Shown here one piece after another: positions 1 to 12,672 of a DNA stretch of 64,000 nt. The notes below the pieces were generated by a model, which had not been told where the DNA came from, searched no databases, and saw only the letters and a list, made by a program, of their open reading frames with translations. Location: assembly GCF_947242115.1 (NCBI RefSeq), contig NC_074716.1, positions 45,538,713-45,602,712 of the forward strand. Reading direction: 5' to 3'. Source of the DNA: Biomphalaria glabrata (lineage: Eukaryota > Mollusca > Gastropoda > Planorbidae). The position numbers and the translations under genes were made by a program. Each line of letters starts with the position of its first letter. Position 1 is the stretch's first letter.

Positions 1-605
1 TGTAGTATGCTGTCAGTGTGAAGTGCAGTATGCTGTCAGTGTGAAGTGTAGTATGCTGTCAGTGTGAAGTGTATTATGCTGTCAGTGTGAAGTGTAGTAT
101 GCTGTCAGTGTGAAGTGTAGTATGCTGTCAGTGTGAAGTGTAGTATGCTGTCAGTGTGAAGTGTAGTATGCTGTCAGTGTGAAGTGTAGTATACTGTCAG
201 TGTGAAGTGTAGTATGCTGTCAGTGTAAAGTGTAGTATGCTGTCAGTGTAAAGTGTAGTATGCTGTCAGTGTAAAGTGTAGTATGCTGTCAGTGTGAAGT
301 GTAGTATGCTGTCAGTGTGAAGTGTAGTATGCTGTCAGTGTGAAGTGCAGTTTGCTGTCAGTGTGAAGTGTAGTATGCTGTCAGTGTGAAGTGTAATATG
401 CTGTCAGTGTGAAGTGTAGTATGCTGTCAGTGTGTAGTGTAACATGCTGTCAGTATGAAGTGCAGTATGCTGTCAGTGTGAAGCGTAGTATGCTGTCAGT
501 GTGAAGTGTAGTATGCTGTCAGTGTGAAGCGTAGTATGCTGTCAGTGTGAAGTGCAGTATGCTGTCAGTGTGAAGTGTAGTATGCTGTCAGTGTGAAGTG
601 TAGTG
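1..605. repeat. 23-bp satellite, about 26 copies
   Basis: Perfect to near-perfect direct repeats of TGTAGTATGCTGTCAGTGTG plus AAG, continuing off the left edge. Variation is single-base only. There are no spacers, so this is not a CRISPR array. Confidence 0.97.
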
Positions 606-965
606 TGATGATTTTAACTGTTCCGCAGTGTCATACACTCTCTGTTAGTCTGGGTTTTTATGGTAAAGATAGTTAAGGCTTACCGCCATACACCCTCGTT
701 AACCGTCATCCATACGTACAAATAGGTCGCAAGTAAAGAAAGGGAAGTTACTTTACCTTAGCTGCTCAAGACTTTTTTTTATATATTTGTTTCCCTTTAG
801 TCTTTTCTCTACCTAGTACCCCGAGTCTTATGTTTGCTGACAACGCTATATTCACACCAAGTCAATGTCATTTTCGAAAACCGGTTATAGACTGCATAGT
901 AGGTGTTTTCTTTACATCTCTATACACGTCCACTATGAAACATGTTCTCTATTCACTGCCCTGAC
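606..965. other. Intergenic, no gene seen
   Basis: A short stretch at about 655-720 (ACACCCTCGTTAACCGTC) matches the middle of the tRNA-derived SINE family B described at 4020-4290. Nothing else recognised. Confidence 0.4.
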
Positions 966-1154
966 CAGTGGCGTAGCTAGGGTGGGGTGGAGAAGGGGGG
1001 AGAATTTGAAAATCCTCCCGGGCCTCCACTTAAGGAGACCCCCCAAATGAGTGCTTCTTTCACATTAATTATTAAATAATACAAATAATGCAGGGGCCTC
1101 CAAAAAGGTCAACTCCCCGGGCCCCCATTGGTGGCAAATTCATAGCTACACCTG
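966..1154 (+). mobile_element. hAT-like MITE with CAGTGGCGTAGCTAGG terminus
   Basis: The left end CAGTGGCGTAGCTAGG and the right end, read in reverse as CAGGTGTAGCTATGAA, form imperfect terminal inverted repeats. G/C-rich subterminal blocks surround an AT-rich centre. A relative lies at 47878-48034. No clear target duplication at this copy. Confidence 0.6.
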
Positions 1155-1244
1155 ACTTTAAAATGAGTTTATTAAAATACAAGCAAATAACATATATTAT
1201 CAAATGCGTTGTTTAAAAAGAAATATATCAATGAGGTAAAATGA

Positions 1245-1350
1245 ACCTCACACAGAATGAGGATGCCCTGGAGGTGGCAAAATATGTAGGTCACAGCTGG
1301 GGCTGCGCAGCCACGGGAAATACTGTATTCCTCACTAATCTTCGGACTCG
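1245..1350 (+). mobile_element. LINE 3' fragment, RTE-like
   Basis: The segment AAAATATGTAGGTCACAGCT and following bases match the 3' part of the fragment at 26141-26480, so this is a short relic of the same LINE. Confidence 0.5.
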
Positions 1351-1379
1351 AAGACAAGCCTTATATATATAAATATATA

Positions 1380-2060
1380 TATAGAGAGAGAGAGAGAATG
1401 AAGTGTTGAGACGAATTCGTGAGAGTGTTTAACACATTTCTCTTGTCATTAGCTTCAGATTAGTTGTATGCCTATAAATGGTTGGCATTCTTACAAAACC
1501 CAACAGACTATTTGTTTTACATAGCTCCAACACTTTTGTAAAGTTTGCATTGAAAGATATTTAAAAATAAATGTTGTTTTTTTTTCATGATTTTGTGAAT
1601 ATTTTGACTAAATATCTTAAAGTATGAAATGAAAGAAGAGATAGTTATAAAAGTTGGTGATAGTAGGTGATTGTGTGAGATTGTAGGTGAATGTTGGTGA
1701 TTGTAGGTAATTGTAGACGTGTTGAATTGGTTTTTAAAATTGTCAAAAAACAAATCTGGTACTCTGATACAGAAATTGATTTCTAAAGTTGAGTTGTAAT
1801 AACTCACACGGGGCGTTTTTATTACGAAATAGGGGGATAAGGTATAGGTAGAATAACTGTTTGACTCTCTCTCTCTCTCTCTCTCTCTCAAAATCATGTT
1901 CTTCTTTCTCTCTTTCTTGTGGTTATTAGCGCTTTTTCATTTCTTTTTTTTTAAAGGTCTTTTTTTTTTTTTCATTCACTTTTACTCACTCTCTCTCTCT
2001 CACTCTCTCTCACTCTCTCTCTCTCTCTCACTCTCTCTCCCTCTCTCTCTTTCTTTATTC
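1380..2060. repeat. GA/CT microsatellites and TTGGTGATTGTAGG-type short repeats
   Basis: GA run at 1383-1397, CT runs at 1866-1889 and about 1988-2052, and a degenerate GGTGATTGTAG repeat at 1650-1720. No coding signal recognised. Confidence 0.7.
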
Positions 2061-2627
2061 TCCTTGTTGTTTCTTGCGTTGTTCTCCCCTTGTAGTCATT
2101 GTTACTCTGCCGTGGAAGTTTTGAAATCAGTCAACTAACTGCTGTTTCTTTTCTCAGGTTCCTATCAAGATATATGCTATTACATTAAAAATGTGAAAAC
2201 ACTTCAAAAACATGCTTCAGCATGTCTCGCTCTCTGGACTGGAGTTAACGTGTGAGTGTGTGCGTGTGTGAACGCCTGCATGCGAGTGTGTTTCGGACCT
2301 GGTGTGATTGCAACACATCTGGTGTGTTTGCCCTTAAGACCACTGGCTTACCTCAGCCCTAGAGCTCCAGTTAATTAACTGCTTTGTAACTTAAACAATT
2401 AATTTAATAACAGTTTTGTGCGTGAATCATTCAATGGTTCTCACAATGCACGAGTCACGTCTACCTTTATGGGGCTTATACTCTCTATCGCATGATGTTG
2501 TCTGACATTACAGGATTATACTTTACACACTGTTTTCATTATTTATTATGTTCACATTTAATCGCGCGACGGACAGTGCTCATTCAGTAAGGTATAAAAA
2601 AAAAAAGATTGACCAGTTGTGTCTTGT

Positions 2628-2880
2628 CAGGATTAGCTAAATTTATCTGAATTAGCTAAATTTGTCTGGATTAGCTAAATTTGGATTAGCTAAATACTTC
2701 TAGATTAGCTAAATTTGGATTAGCTAAATTGTCTGAAAAGCTATTTTTTTTATTTAGCTAAATGTGTCTTCATTAGCTAAATTTGTTTGTCTGGATTAGC
2801 TTAATTGTTCTAGATTAGCCAAATTTGTTTGCTCTAGCTAAATTTGTCTGGATTAGCTACATATGTCTAGATCAGCTAAA
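2628..2880. repeat. GATTAGCTAAATTTGTCTG minisatellite
   Basis: Degenerate tandem repeats of about 19 bp, with shorter variants of about 14 bp. About a dozen copies. Confidence 0.8.
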
Positions 2881-3130
2881 CTTTCAAATTTATGCTTTGA
2901 GCTTTTAGTTGTTTTTTTTTTTTTGTTTTCTTTTATGACGGTACGCACCGGTACGGCGTACCGGCACATTTTTCAATGTGGGGAAAAATTATTACTTTTC
3001 TTGTATTTTAACGTTTATTATTAATTTTTTTTAGTAGTTAAAAGTTAAGCAATCCATCACTGAGTACTGTTACCTATTTTAGTTTTTACAAAAAAACACT
3101 GTATATATTTATATCGATAGATAGAGGTTT

Positions 3131-3165
<35 letters not shown>

Positions 3166-3486
3166 CGATTCTAAAAAGTAGATTTGTATTTAGACTCGCA
3201 TCCTGTAAGACAAGACTTAAAATTATTTAGACGTGATCATGATGATATTATATTTTGTTCTTGTCCCATGTAAGAGACACCAAAATAATTGGATCATTCA
3301 GTAATGCGATAACATGAAAATCTAGTTCAATGACCCAACACACTTTTATACTGCCATAGAAAAATATGCTGTTTTAATATTTTTGCTAGTGAGTTTTTTT
3401 TTTTTTTTTTTAAATAATTTGCATTCGATTCAGAATCTAAAAATAGGCTTGAGTCGTTCTCAACACTACCAGGTGATGTTTTACGT

Positions 3487-3690
3487 ATGCACTTCCAACT
3501 TTCTCTCACTGCCTGGTCACGTGGTATGCACTCTGGATTGTCGTCTTGATGGTCACGGGTTAGAACCCTGCCAGCTGTCATCCCTACCCCCCCCCCCCCC
3601 CACGTCCCTCTAGGTCGGGGGAGGGGGGCCGGATGTAATAGTTTACCATTCTCAAGGCACATCGGAAACATTTCCAACAAATAACTAAAT
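3487..3690 (+). mobile_element. SINE family A (tRNA-derived), degenerate copy
   Basis: Head GCCTGGTCACGTGGTATGCA with a B-box-like GGGTTAGAACCC and body end GGCACATCGGAAACAT, parallel to the better copy at 7715-7890. A poly-C run lies in its centre. Confidence 0.65.
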
Positions 3691-4019
3691 GATTGTTACG
3701 AAACAGCGCAAACTACCCACTGAACGGTTTATAATGAAATTCAGCAGGGTTCAAATTTGAAACATAGAGCCGGTAGTCCAAAGCGCAGAACCCTACGGCC
3801 AGACAGCCAAGCTGGTTATATAACCTGTATGATTGATTTCTTGACTTACTTTGGATAAGAACATTCGAAAATTACTAAGCATTTGATTTATACAAAAATA
3901 TGTATCATGCAAGGTCTCTCGTGTCGCGGGCCACATTACAGAAAAGATACAAAAAAAGCTTAAATTAAAAATAAAGCACTTATATTAGAAACCCGTGAAT
4001 ATATAAAAAAAAGTTTCCC

Positions 4020-4290
4020 TTAAAGACCTTATGATCTGTAGGGCAGATGATGTTAAGGTCATCTGTTTCTGTGGCCTACGGTTAACGAGGGTGTCATGTG
4101 ACCATCACAATGACCAACCGTCTTTACTTTTCCTCCAACTAACGTCAGTTACCCGTTAGAGCTGAGTGAAATCAGAGCAATCTTAAGATCTCGAAAAAAA
4201 GAAATATCAGTCTTCACCAGGTTTTAAACCTGGGACCCCTCGGATCGCAAGCCAAGCGCTTTACCACTCAGCCACCGCCGCCTCCCATGT
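4020..4290 (-). mobile_element. SINE family B (tRNA-derived), near full length
   Basis: Read on the minus strand the head is GGTGGCTGAGTGGTAAAGCG (A box) and GGGTCCCAGGTTTAAAACCT (B-box region). The body has GACATCACCCTCGTTAACCG-like sequence, and the tail carries a short CCT...AAGGTC-type hairpin. Other copies: 8640-8905 (-), 33122-33380 (+), 57330-57560 (+). Confidence 0.8.
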
Positions 4291-5880
4291 GAATATTATA
4301 TTTACAGTGATTCATGGGATGTAGGAAGTTTATCCAAAACCAACTTCTGAAGATCCCACTGCATCAAGTTGAAACACTGAATCTAGAATCTAGATGATTG
4401 TTTGTGGGGTGATTACACCACTTTGGTTTCACCCCTTTTCCGCCTGCTAAATGAAGAGTTGCAATTTCGTTTCGTATGTCAGCCTGATTCAACTTCTTGC
4501 CACAGAGGTTCCGGTCGACTTGACAATTTTCCTAACTCTTGCTGCCAGTTCGCTATGTCATCCAGCCATACTTCTGGCGGTATCATTAGCCACTCCCACT
4601 AATTTCTCCCAAAGGAAAGAAGCCACCTCCTCCATGATGTCTGAAACTTCTTTGAACAGATTCTTTGCCAGTGGTGGCCCCAGTTCATGTTCCTCATAGC
4701 AGATATCTTTTCTATGATTTAAAAATTGCTTTTCGTACTGCGAACAAGTGGCAAGAGTTGACCGCTAATAGATATGTCGACGCTAATAGTAAATATTTCC
4801 AGCTCTGTTGCTCTATCTCTTAGTTTTTAATTGAGAATTCTAATTGTCATGCGAAAAAAGAGTGGCGGCTTCAACTGCATACTTTTTTTTCATGACACTA
4901 ATAAAGAATATTGACTTATTTTAATGCTCCATAAAAAGGCAAAGATCTGTCCAACTTTTCCAGGTAGTTTCTACATTTAGAGTCTACTTTTCGTTTCGTC
5001 TACTCTCCCATTTCATTAACGCACAAATATTAAATGTTTCGGTACCATTCGAGGTGAATCAAAAGAAGACGACCCAAAATGATCCAGCTGAGTTTTCAAA
5101 AAAATTAAAAAAATAACTGTCAAATCATCTCACTGAAACTAAGTATTTATTTTTTTTAGTAAAAAATATTTCAAAATCTTTGATTCAGGTCGGTCAAGGT
5201 AAAGACAGTTCGTACTGATCAGTTGATGACAGGTTCGGTTCGGTTCGGTTGTAAGTGAGGTTCGGGTTCGATTCGTTTCTCATCTCTAGTATCTAGTAAA
5301 GATACATGTGTCAACCTAATGGAAGGGAATGTTCTACTATTTGTGCCGACATTTCGGCGGGCCGGATAGAACCATTTTGCAGGCCGGATATGGCCCACGA
5401 GCAGTATTGTGAGCATCAGTATTCTAGCGTATGGAATAAGAAATGTGGCTCTACTTTTTTTTTTCTGGGTACTTCATTAGGTAGGCTGTAATTAGCAATG
5501 AAAACACAAAGTAAAAGTTTTCTGATGATTTAACTTTGTGTTTCTTATAGAGTTATGTGCTCTTTAATGCTGAAATTATTCAGTGACTCTGCCAAGTCGT
5601 TGGTTTTCCTGGCTGATTCAGGCAACCAATAAAGAGAGATTTCATGTTCAAACGTCACTAGGGAGGAAGGAGCACTTGTACGGATTTGTCCTAGCATATA
5701 GAATAAGAAATCTGTCGCTCTCTCTATATATATATTCTATATATAAATTATGGTATAGTATCTTATGTAGTATTGCTACCCTACTTTTTATTCTTCTGTC
5801 ATGAAGTCTTTCTAAATGTTGTGAATTTACTAATGGTGTTACTCAAATCCAATGGGAATATTCCTTTGTTATAAACCTTA
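4291..5880. other. Intergenic, little recognised
   Basis: Open frames at 4402-4699 have no recognisable domain. A block at about 5345-5400 with two GGCCGGAT motifs looks like a transposon end. Otherwise AT-rich sequence with no convincing splice-linked coding potential. Confidence 0.4.
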
Positions 5881-5889
5881 AGGCTCAGC

Positions 5890-6072
5890 AAATGATCCTT
5901 CTTACCTAGTGCTATTAGAGAATGGAATGGGTTGCTTGAGTCAGCCAGGAAAAAACAGTGACTTTGCAGAATTTAAGTCATTGGTAAACATGCATGACTA
6001 AATGCATGACGCGTAGGACGTAATCATCTTCTTTTTTGAAGTAACGTCTGTATCTTATAAGATAAGATTTTA
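5890..6072 (+). mobile_element. LINE 3' end with (AAGAT)n tail
   Basis: Translates in part as EWNGL...FKSLV.MHD, the usual C-terminus of a jockey/CR1-type ORF2, followed by GACGTAATCATCTTCTTT and a TAAGATAAGAT tail. Further copies: 16695-16855 (+), 36975-37165 (-), 59286-59394 (+). Confidence 0.7.
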
Positions 6073-6291
6073 CGTCTGATATAGTTTCTTTGGATTTCTT
6101 GACCTAAGGGGATCTCAAACAGAGAATATATTTTCTAATAAAGGCCTAAACTTTCTCGAGAGGCCAACATGCTGGCCATCCCGGAGCATAAACTCTATAG
6201 AGAACTAACTATATTTTAAAATCACTAATCAGTTAGTCTCAGATTTAAGTTTATTTGAACTGTTTTAAAATTTAGTTGTATAAGAAGAAGA

Positions 6292-6425
6292 TGACATTGA
6301 TTGGTAAAGTAAAGACGGTCGATTTTGGGCGTTGGACACTTGATACCCTCGTTAATCGTGAGCAACAGAAACGGATGATTTTACATCATCTGCCCAATAA
6401 AAAGAGGAACTTTACTTTTTTTTCC
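6292..6425 (+). mobile_element. SINE family B, 3' half
   Basis: Contains GGTAAAGTAAAGACGGTCGA, ATACCCTCGTTAATCG and the tail TCATCTGCCCAATA; the tRNA-like head is missing. Confidence 0.6.
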
Positions 6426-6429
6426 TACT

Positions 6430-7714
6430 ACTATTGTAGGTTTATTATTACTATGTTAGCATTATAGATTTGTTATAGTTTTGTTACAAGTCTACTGTAG
6501 GTCTATACAGATTTGTCTAAAAATCGTAGATGAGCCGCCCCCCCTCTTCCCGCCCCCTTCCCCGTTTTCTTCGCCTCTGATTACTCTAGCATAGGAACAC
6601 GACATGTGTTAAAAGTTTTTTTTTTTAGAGTCTCTAGTTAAACTTTTCACGGCAAGTCCGACTGCAACCAATCGATGCATGTTTTCTCCTAAACTCCAAA
6701 CTGGCCCAGGTTTCGTTACCTGATAGTTTTCTTTGTCGACTGGGATCGACGATTCCTGGAGTGCTGGCCCTTGTGTTGTAGTCTGGGGCGTATAGACGCT
6801 AGGCCTTTTAGAGTCACTCCACCTAATGAATGGTTAGGGGGGGTGAAATTATACGCCAGCTGTTTTTATTGTTCGTCCCGCTTTGAACCAACATATACAA
6901 GGCGGTTGGGGTGAAATTTTCTACGCCACGGGGAGAACAGGTCAAGTCGACTTTAGGGTTTTAAATAAAGTGCAAGCATGTTTTTAGTTTTTTCTAAGTT
7001 GTTGTTCTCATCAAAAGCACTAAGCATTTAAATACGATCATTTTTTAGTGTGTTGATTTAATGTGGAGAACACTTTTGTCATGAATGTTGTTTGCCCTTT
7101 TTGATTTCTTTGTCATAATACTGACTTTATAGACTTTACAAAGTATTCCGTTGATCAAAGTTTTTTTTATCTTTTCAACAAAAAAAAATTACCAAGTAAA
7201 AGAAAAGAATTTTAAAAAAAAATATTGTAGATGTCATATATAAAGACTTATTCATAATTAAGAACGAAAATGTAAAAAAAAAAAATAGGCATTCATTTAA
7301 AACGCGTACATACAAATAGTACATGTATACGATCTTAAGCTGCTAGAAAAAATATTTATAGATATTTAGGCTATATATTATATCTTTATGGTATAATCGT
7401 GGCTAAATTTCAGCTTAATTCAAGTTTGGGTGTAGGAGAAATAACGTGAAAAAATTTTTTACCAGTCAGACAAACAGAGTGAGTAAAAATGGAACATTCT
7501 TACCAGCCCCCCACCTGATTTCTTCCTAGCCCCCCCTCCCCTTTCCTTTCCCACCATCTTCGGAAAAAAATTCTGGTTACGCGTACATTGTATGTATAGA
7601 TCTATTTTGAGTATATTGAATTCTAATTTATAGAAGCAGATTCAGAGTTAGAAACCAAAAAAAAAAAAGGTAGCCTAGACTAGAATACTGGATCTATTTA
7701 GATATATGGTATAG
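6430..7714. other. Intergenic AT-rich sequence
   Basis: No gene recognised. At 7405-7490 lies a copy of a dispersed repeat core (GGAGAAATAACGTG ... CCAGTCAGACAAACAG), described at 46500-46905. Confidence 0.4.
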
Positions 7715-7890
7715 ATGGCTGCCTTGTCGTGCGGTTTGCGCGCTGGACTGTCGTTCGGACTTATCGATGGTCCCGGGTTCGAATCCTGCCCGCTCCCATC
7801 CCCGGTCGTCCTGAGGGAGGTTTGGACTAGGAAGTAAAATACCTCAACTCTGAAGGAACATCCGAAACATGTCAAACAAAACAAACGTAA
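7715..7890 (+). mobile_element. SINE family A (tRNA-derived), well preserved
   Basis: tRNA-like head GATGGCTGCCTTGTCGTGCG with TTTGCGCGCTGGACTGTCG and B box GGGTTCGAATCC. The tRNA-unrelated body ends GAACATCCGAAACATGTC, then A/C-rich. Other copies: 20980-21155 (-), 57150-57305 (+), 62593-62715 (+). Confidence 0.85.
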
Positions 7891-8639
7891 ACATGAACAT
7901 GGATAATTCACGTTTGATCCAGTAAAGGATTTGTACATAAAACGGTGCTGAAAATGTTCCTGAACAATTTGTTTATTAAACTCTTTAGTGAATATATGCC
8001 GAAATTTCCACGGACCTGTGTTCAGGACATAGATCTCCAGACAAAATCTCATTTTAAGATGATTATATTTTTAATAATTAAAACGGTAAAATTAGAGTTT
8101 TGATTTATTGCACGATTAATTTATTGAAGCCTTCCATTAACAAATTCCACTGGGTTATTTTCTGATGATGGGGCAGGTATACAGCTACATTCGGACCATA
8201 AAAAAAGATTGTTCTTAGTTATTATTATTAGAACTTGCGTCAAATTCTCAGTTGTAGCCCTAATTGGTATCAAACAAAATGGAAACAAAAGTTGTTGTAA
8301 TCCCCATAACAGTGTTCACTGAGAAATGTATGGCCGATCCACAGTAGCTCCGCCCTTGGACAGAAAAGGAGAATCTTTCTAGCTATGTTCATGGTCAGGA
8401 AAAGGTCTGCGATGTCATTTGTCACCACAACATGAGCTAAAATTACAATAAATTTAAAAAAAAAATTACGTATGAACATCTCCGAGCTAAGGATTTTATA
8501 AATTTTTTGGTCATTTTCGTCCTTTTAAAAACATTTTGGGATAGTAATATTCATGATTATCAAGGCTTTTATCACTAAAAATAGGTCTCCCCAGGATTAG
8601 GTAGATCTTGTTAATTGATAACTATCTAGTTTCAATTCC

Positions 8640-8905
8640 CTTTTCAGACCCTATATGGTCTAGAAGGCAGATGATATCAAGGTCAACTGTTTCTGTTCTC
8701 CAAGGTTAACCATGATGTCATATGGCCAGCACAATGACCAACCGCCTTTACTTTTCCCCAAGTAATTTCAGGTAGCCATTAGGGGTGGGTGGACATAATA
8801 AAGATCCCGTTTTACAAAAATCCCAGTCTTCATCAGGATTCGAATCGATGATCTCTTTTTTCGATAGCCTACTGCTTTAACATTTAGGCACTACCCCTCC
8901 GATCT
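8640..8905 (-). mobile_element. SINE family B, full-length copy
   Basis: Same structure as the copy at 4020-4290: minus-strand tRNA-like head with GGATTCGAATCG-type B-box sequence near 8840, body with CCGCCTTTACTTTTCC and tail hairpin near 8650-8680. Confidence 0.78.
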
Positions 8906-9262
8906 AGGGTATTTCTCATTTTTCTAATTGTGGTGAATGTGTATCGATATACTGTTCTACTCAACGAGATATTTGAAAAAAAAAATCAAATAACATAATT
9001 TATAAGGGAATATACAACATTATAATATTAATAATAATTATGTATTAGTAAGGGAGCTAATCGTGTAAATAGCAACTCGATAACTCATGTCCTATGCAAA
9101 CTAAATTACTTCCCTTTCGCTTGAAGTTGTTTAGAATTAAATTAGAAGGAAGACAATTTGTGTTACTTTTGAAGATTAATTTTAAGTTAAAGATTTTTAT
9201 TTGGAAGAATCGTGCTGGTGATTGGTGGTCATGCAAAACGTAAACTACCGAAACCACTAAAG

Positions 9263-9460
9263 CAGGGGTTCTCAACCTGTGGATCGCGACCCCTTTGGGG
9301 GTCGATTGGCGATTTGCCAGGGGTCACCTAAGATCATCGAAAAAATGGATTGTTATTGTCTATTCCTCTGTTGCTGTATGTATGTGCGGGGTGGGGGGAG
9401 TCGTGGCAGAGTGGGGCATGTAAAAAGGGGTCGCCAAGCCTAAAAGGTTGAGAACCGCTG
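9263..9460 (+). mobile_element. hAT MITE (198 bp) with intact ends and 8-bp target duplication
   Basis: Terminal inverted repeats CAGGGGTTCTCAACC and (reverse) CAGCGGTTCTCAACC. Flanked by exact direct repeats CACTAAAG at 9255-9262 and 9461-9468, the 8-bp size made by hAT transposases. Inner GTCGCGACCCC-type blocks are typical of this widespread family. Confidence 0.93.
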
Positions 9461-9918
9461 CACTAAAGTCGACATGACTGTCCAAACGTCAACATGGGAC
9501 AACGTTTTCAGAACGGTGCTGTCCTAAAAAAAAAAAAAAGAAATCAGCTCGATATCTCACGAGACTTGTGCTTCAAGAACGTATTTGTTTCTTCAAAGGT
9601 AGACATTGTAAGACATTCAGTCAGAATGTGATCTCGAAAACCTTCACACATTATTTCGTCGTCTTCATGTGATTTGTTGGGCAATGTTACTGTGATCATT
9701 ATTTTTCTAAATTAAAAAAAAAGTTATGGATTCGTCAATATAAATTTAACAGACCTGGTCATAAATATTTCTAAATATTAAACGCGGACTGAGGTGTTGT
9801 CCTAACGTTTTTTAAACTCCAAGTGTTCCCTAGTGATACCTACGCCTTCAGTACTATATGCTATGATATATAGGTAATGCAAGATGTTCCTAAAACTGCA
9901 TTATTACATGATAGCAAT

Positions 9919-10581
9919 TAAGGCCCGCCTTAGGCATTGGCAAACTAGGCAGCAGCCTAGGGCCTCCAATTTGTGGGGGTCCTTTTTTGTAGAGAAAAAA
10001 ATTGGGAAACATGGATCGAATCTCAAATATAGCACAACCGTATGTCTCTATGTCTACTAGTCTAGCCTAAGTCTCTACTATGACTGAAGGTTTATTCACC
10101 AATGTTTAGATCTAGCCTAAGAGTTATACTATACATGTTAGAAGACTTTTTTTTTTCTTTCCGCGAAAGGTCAAAATGTTATTTTTGTCTGGTGGTCACA
10201 AATCGTTCATGTAGCCTCATTCGTGCTATTGGCTTTTTATGAATTTGTTGATTTAGGTGTAGGTACAGGACGGTTGATAATTCATTGCGTTATTTTTCGG
10301 TCTTAGTTTTCTTCTTTTCTATTATATTTGAGGACGCAATATTCACTTCGCCTAAGGCAGCGGTTCTCAACCTTTTAAGCGCCCCCTTTTTACAATCTCC
10401 CACTCAGCCACGACCCCCACCCCCAGACACACACAGCAATAGAAGAATAGACAATAACAATCCTTATTTTTGATGGTCTTAGGCGACCCCCGGCAAATCG
10501 TCAATCGACCCCCAAGGGGGGTCGCCTAAGGTCTTCCTATTCGATTCGCTTAGGGCCTCCAATTAGTTAAGGGCGGTCCTG
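9919..10581. mobile_element. Larger non-autonomous element with TTAAGGCCCGCC ends, host of a nested MITE
   Basis: The left end TTAAGGCCCGCCTTAGGC and the right end (reverse AGGACCGCCCTTAACTAATT) are imperfect inverted repeats, and GGGCCTCCAATT occurs near both ends. The hAT MITE at 10358-10525 sits inside it, so it is the older of the two. Confidence 0.55.
10358..10525 (-). mobile_element. hAT MITE, truncated relative of 9263-9460
   Basis: Begins CAGCGGTTCTCAACC and follows the reverse complement of the 9263-9460 element until about GGGGTCGC; the last 20 or so bases with the second inverted repeat are missing. CGCCTAAGG occurs on both sides. Confidence 0.75.
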
Positions 10582-10589
10582 ATGGTAGC

Positions 10590-11080
10590 TAAAGTATTTA
10601 ATAAGTCAGAAAAAAAGACCAAAGACAGGCTCATTGCAGTGTTGGCTACATGTATCAACTAACTGCGTTGATGAACCATTATATACCAAGATTATCTACG
10701 CTATGTGGTGTGCAAAACATGGGATTGATCTCTTGAAAGTGGATGATGGCTAGAAATTGTGTAAATGAGTCATTCAGTTGATAAAAGAGGCGAAAACTAT
10801 ACCTGTAAAACAGTCGTTGTTGAAGATTAATGCAAGGATTCTACGTCTCTTAGTATTGTGAAGAATTACTTTAAATTCGTGTAAAAATTTAAAAAACATC
10901 TGCTTTGTAAAAATAAAAGATATATAAGTTTTCTAATTAAAATGACTATGCGCTTTAAGATATGATCCATGTGAACAGGATTATCTTTTAAACGTACAAA
11001 TAAAAGATGTGACTGTAAATTTGTTAACAGGTTTTCTGTTTACGACTTATGCGTCCTGGTTCAAGAAATAACTTGGTATG
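10590..11080. other. Intergenic, nothing recognised
   Basis: AT-rich sequence without domain-coding frames or repeats that I could identify. Confidence 0.3.
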
Positions 11081-11084
11081 TCAG

Positions 11085-11567
<483 letters not shown>

Positions 11568-12051
11568 GCTTAAAAAAACACAGAAACAGACCAAACAAAA
11601 ACCTTGAAACCTTAAGACATTTTCCAATGATATAATTTATTCCTCGGATACAATTGTGTAAAAATATAAAACAAACACAAACACACATACAAAAACGTCT
11701 ACACACTATCACACACGCACACGTAAGCTACACATTGGGCAAGCTTCATGTCCGCTTCCTGGGCCACTGTCATCCAGTCATCAACTCGACACACTCACAG
11801 CACAGACAGCTCTCAAGGCCCCCACTTACAAATATATTTAACCGACTCATGTTGACAATGTTGACAAATTACTTCCCTTGATGAATCAACAAAAATTCAT
11901 GACATCCAACTAATTGAGTTCACCAACAAGTTACTATTTTTAGCTTTCATCCTGTTTTCGTTATCTGTCGCTCCGCTTATTACTTCGAAAGTGCATATGT
12001 ACACCAAGTAGGCTAATCCATAAACTTACATGTTCGTCATGATGTAAATAC
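11568..12051. other. Region downstream of the ZDHHC-like gene
   Basis: ACAC-rich stretch near 11675-11720. May include a longer 3' UTR of the ZDHHC-like gene, as a second AATAAA on the minus strand lies near 11636-11641. No other gene seen. Confidence 0.4.
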
Positions 12052-12057
12052 TTTATT
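12052..12057 (-). promoter_or_regulatory. polyadenylation signal of the ZDHHC-like gene
   Basis: A canonical AATAAA on the minus strand about 50 bases past the stop codon predicts a short 3' UTR. A second AATAAA lies near 11636-11641 and would give a UTR of about 480 bases. Confidence 0.5.
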
Positions 12058-12106
12058 GGTAGGAGGGTTTATGCATAGAAGCTTGCGTGAATGAGCCCAG
12101 AATGTA

Positions 12107-12672
12107 TTACGCGTTTTCCGTCTTTTTATACGTTGATATGGGAAAGGTCATTCCGTCCCCTTGGCTGGTGAAAATGGGAAAGAACCAGTAGAGCTTCCGC
12201 TCTCCGAAAATCTGCACAAAATTAGCCTGAAGGCCCATGTCAAACGTCTTGTAGCTGGGCTTCGTCCCGTACACTCCAACTGGCCTGGAGTTCTCCAGCG
12301 TGGTGACGTTGTGGGCCACGAGGTCCCGGTGGAGGTAGAGGAGCGGGCTGAGGGCGATGCCCACCAGGACGTGGATGACCAGCATGATCAGGATGACCAA
12401 CACGTTGCCGCTGACGGCGGAGGCCAGGCCGAAATGGCGCGCGTTGATGATGAACTCGTAGATGAAGCGCGCGGAGGTGAAGATGACGAAGATGACCCCG
12501 AAGGAGCTGTAGGAGAGGAAGAGGAGAAAGTACTTGTAGTTGTGGAAGCCCACGCAGTTGTTGACCCACGGGCAGTGGTGGTCCATCTTCAGGACGCACA
12601 TCCCGCACCTGGAGCAGTGGTGACATCTGTCTGGTTTCAGATTCCGGCAATGGAAGCAGTACTGCAGCATGC
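12107..12672 (-). CDS. ZDHHC-like gene, coding exon 2 (catalytic DHHC domain)
   Basis: Begins after a polypyrimidine tract and CAG; its first two bases complete the split Gly113 codon. It carries the whole zinc-binding DHHC domain, helices 3 and 4, TTxE and the C-terminus, ending in TAA at 12107-12109. Having all of this in one exon is compact for the family, whose vertebrate members are cut into many exons. Confidence 0.92.

Noticed and set aside
1-605. CRISPR-like direct repeats
   Set aside because: Units abut each other with no spacers, and the DNA is animal.
4402-4699. Overlapping open frames of 66 and 82 codons
   Set aside because: No domain, no supporting splice context and no start context; probably an old repeat.
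7715-7790. tRNA gene candidates here and near 4200-4285, 42640-42720 and 57345-57410
   Set aside because: The A and B boxes belong to SINE heads: each is followed by a shared body, has several diverged copies, and does not fold into a clean cloverleaf with matching ends.
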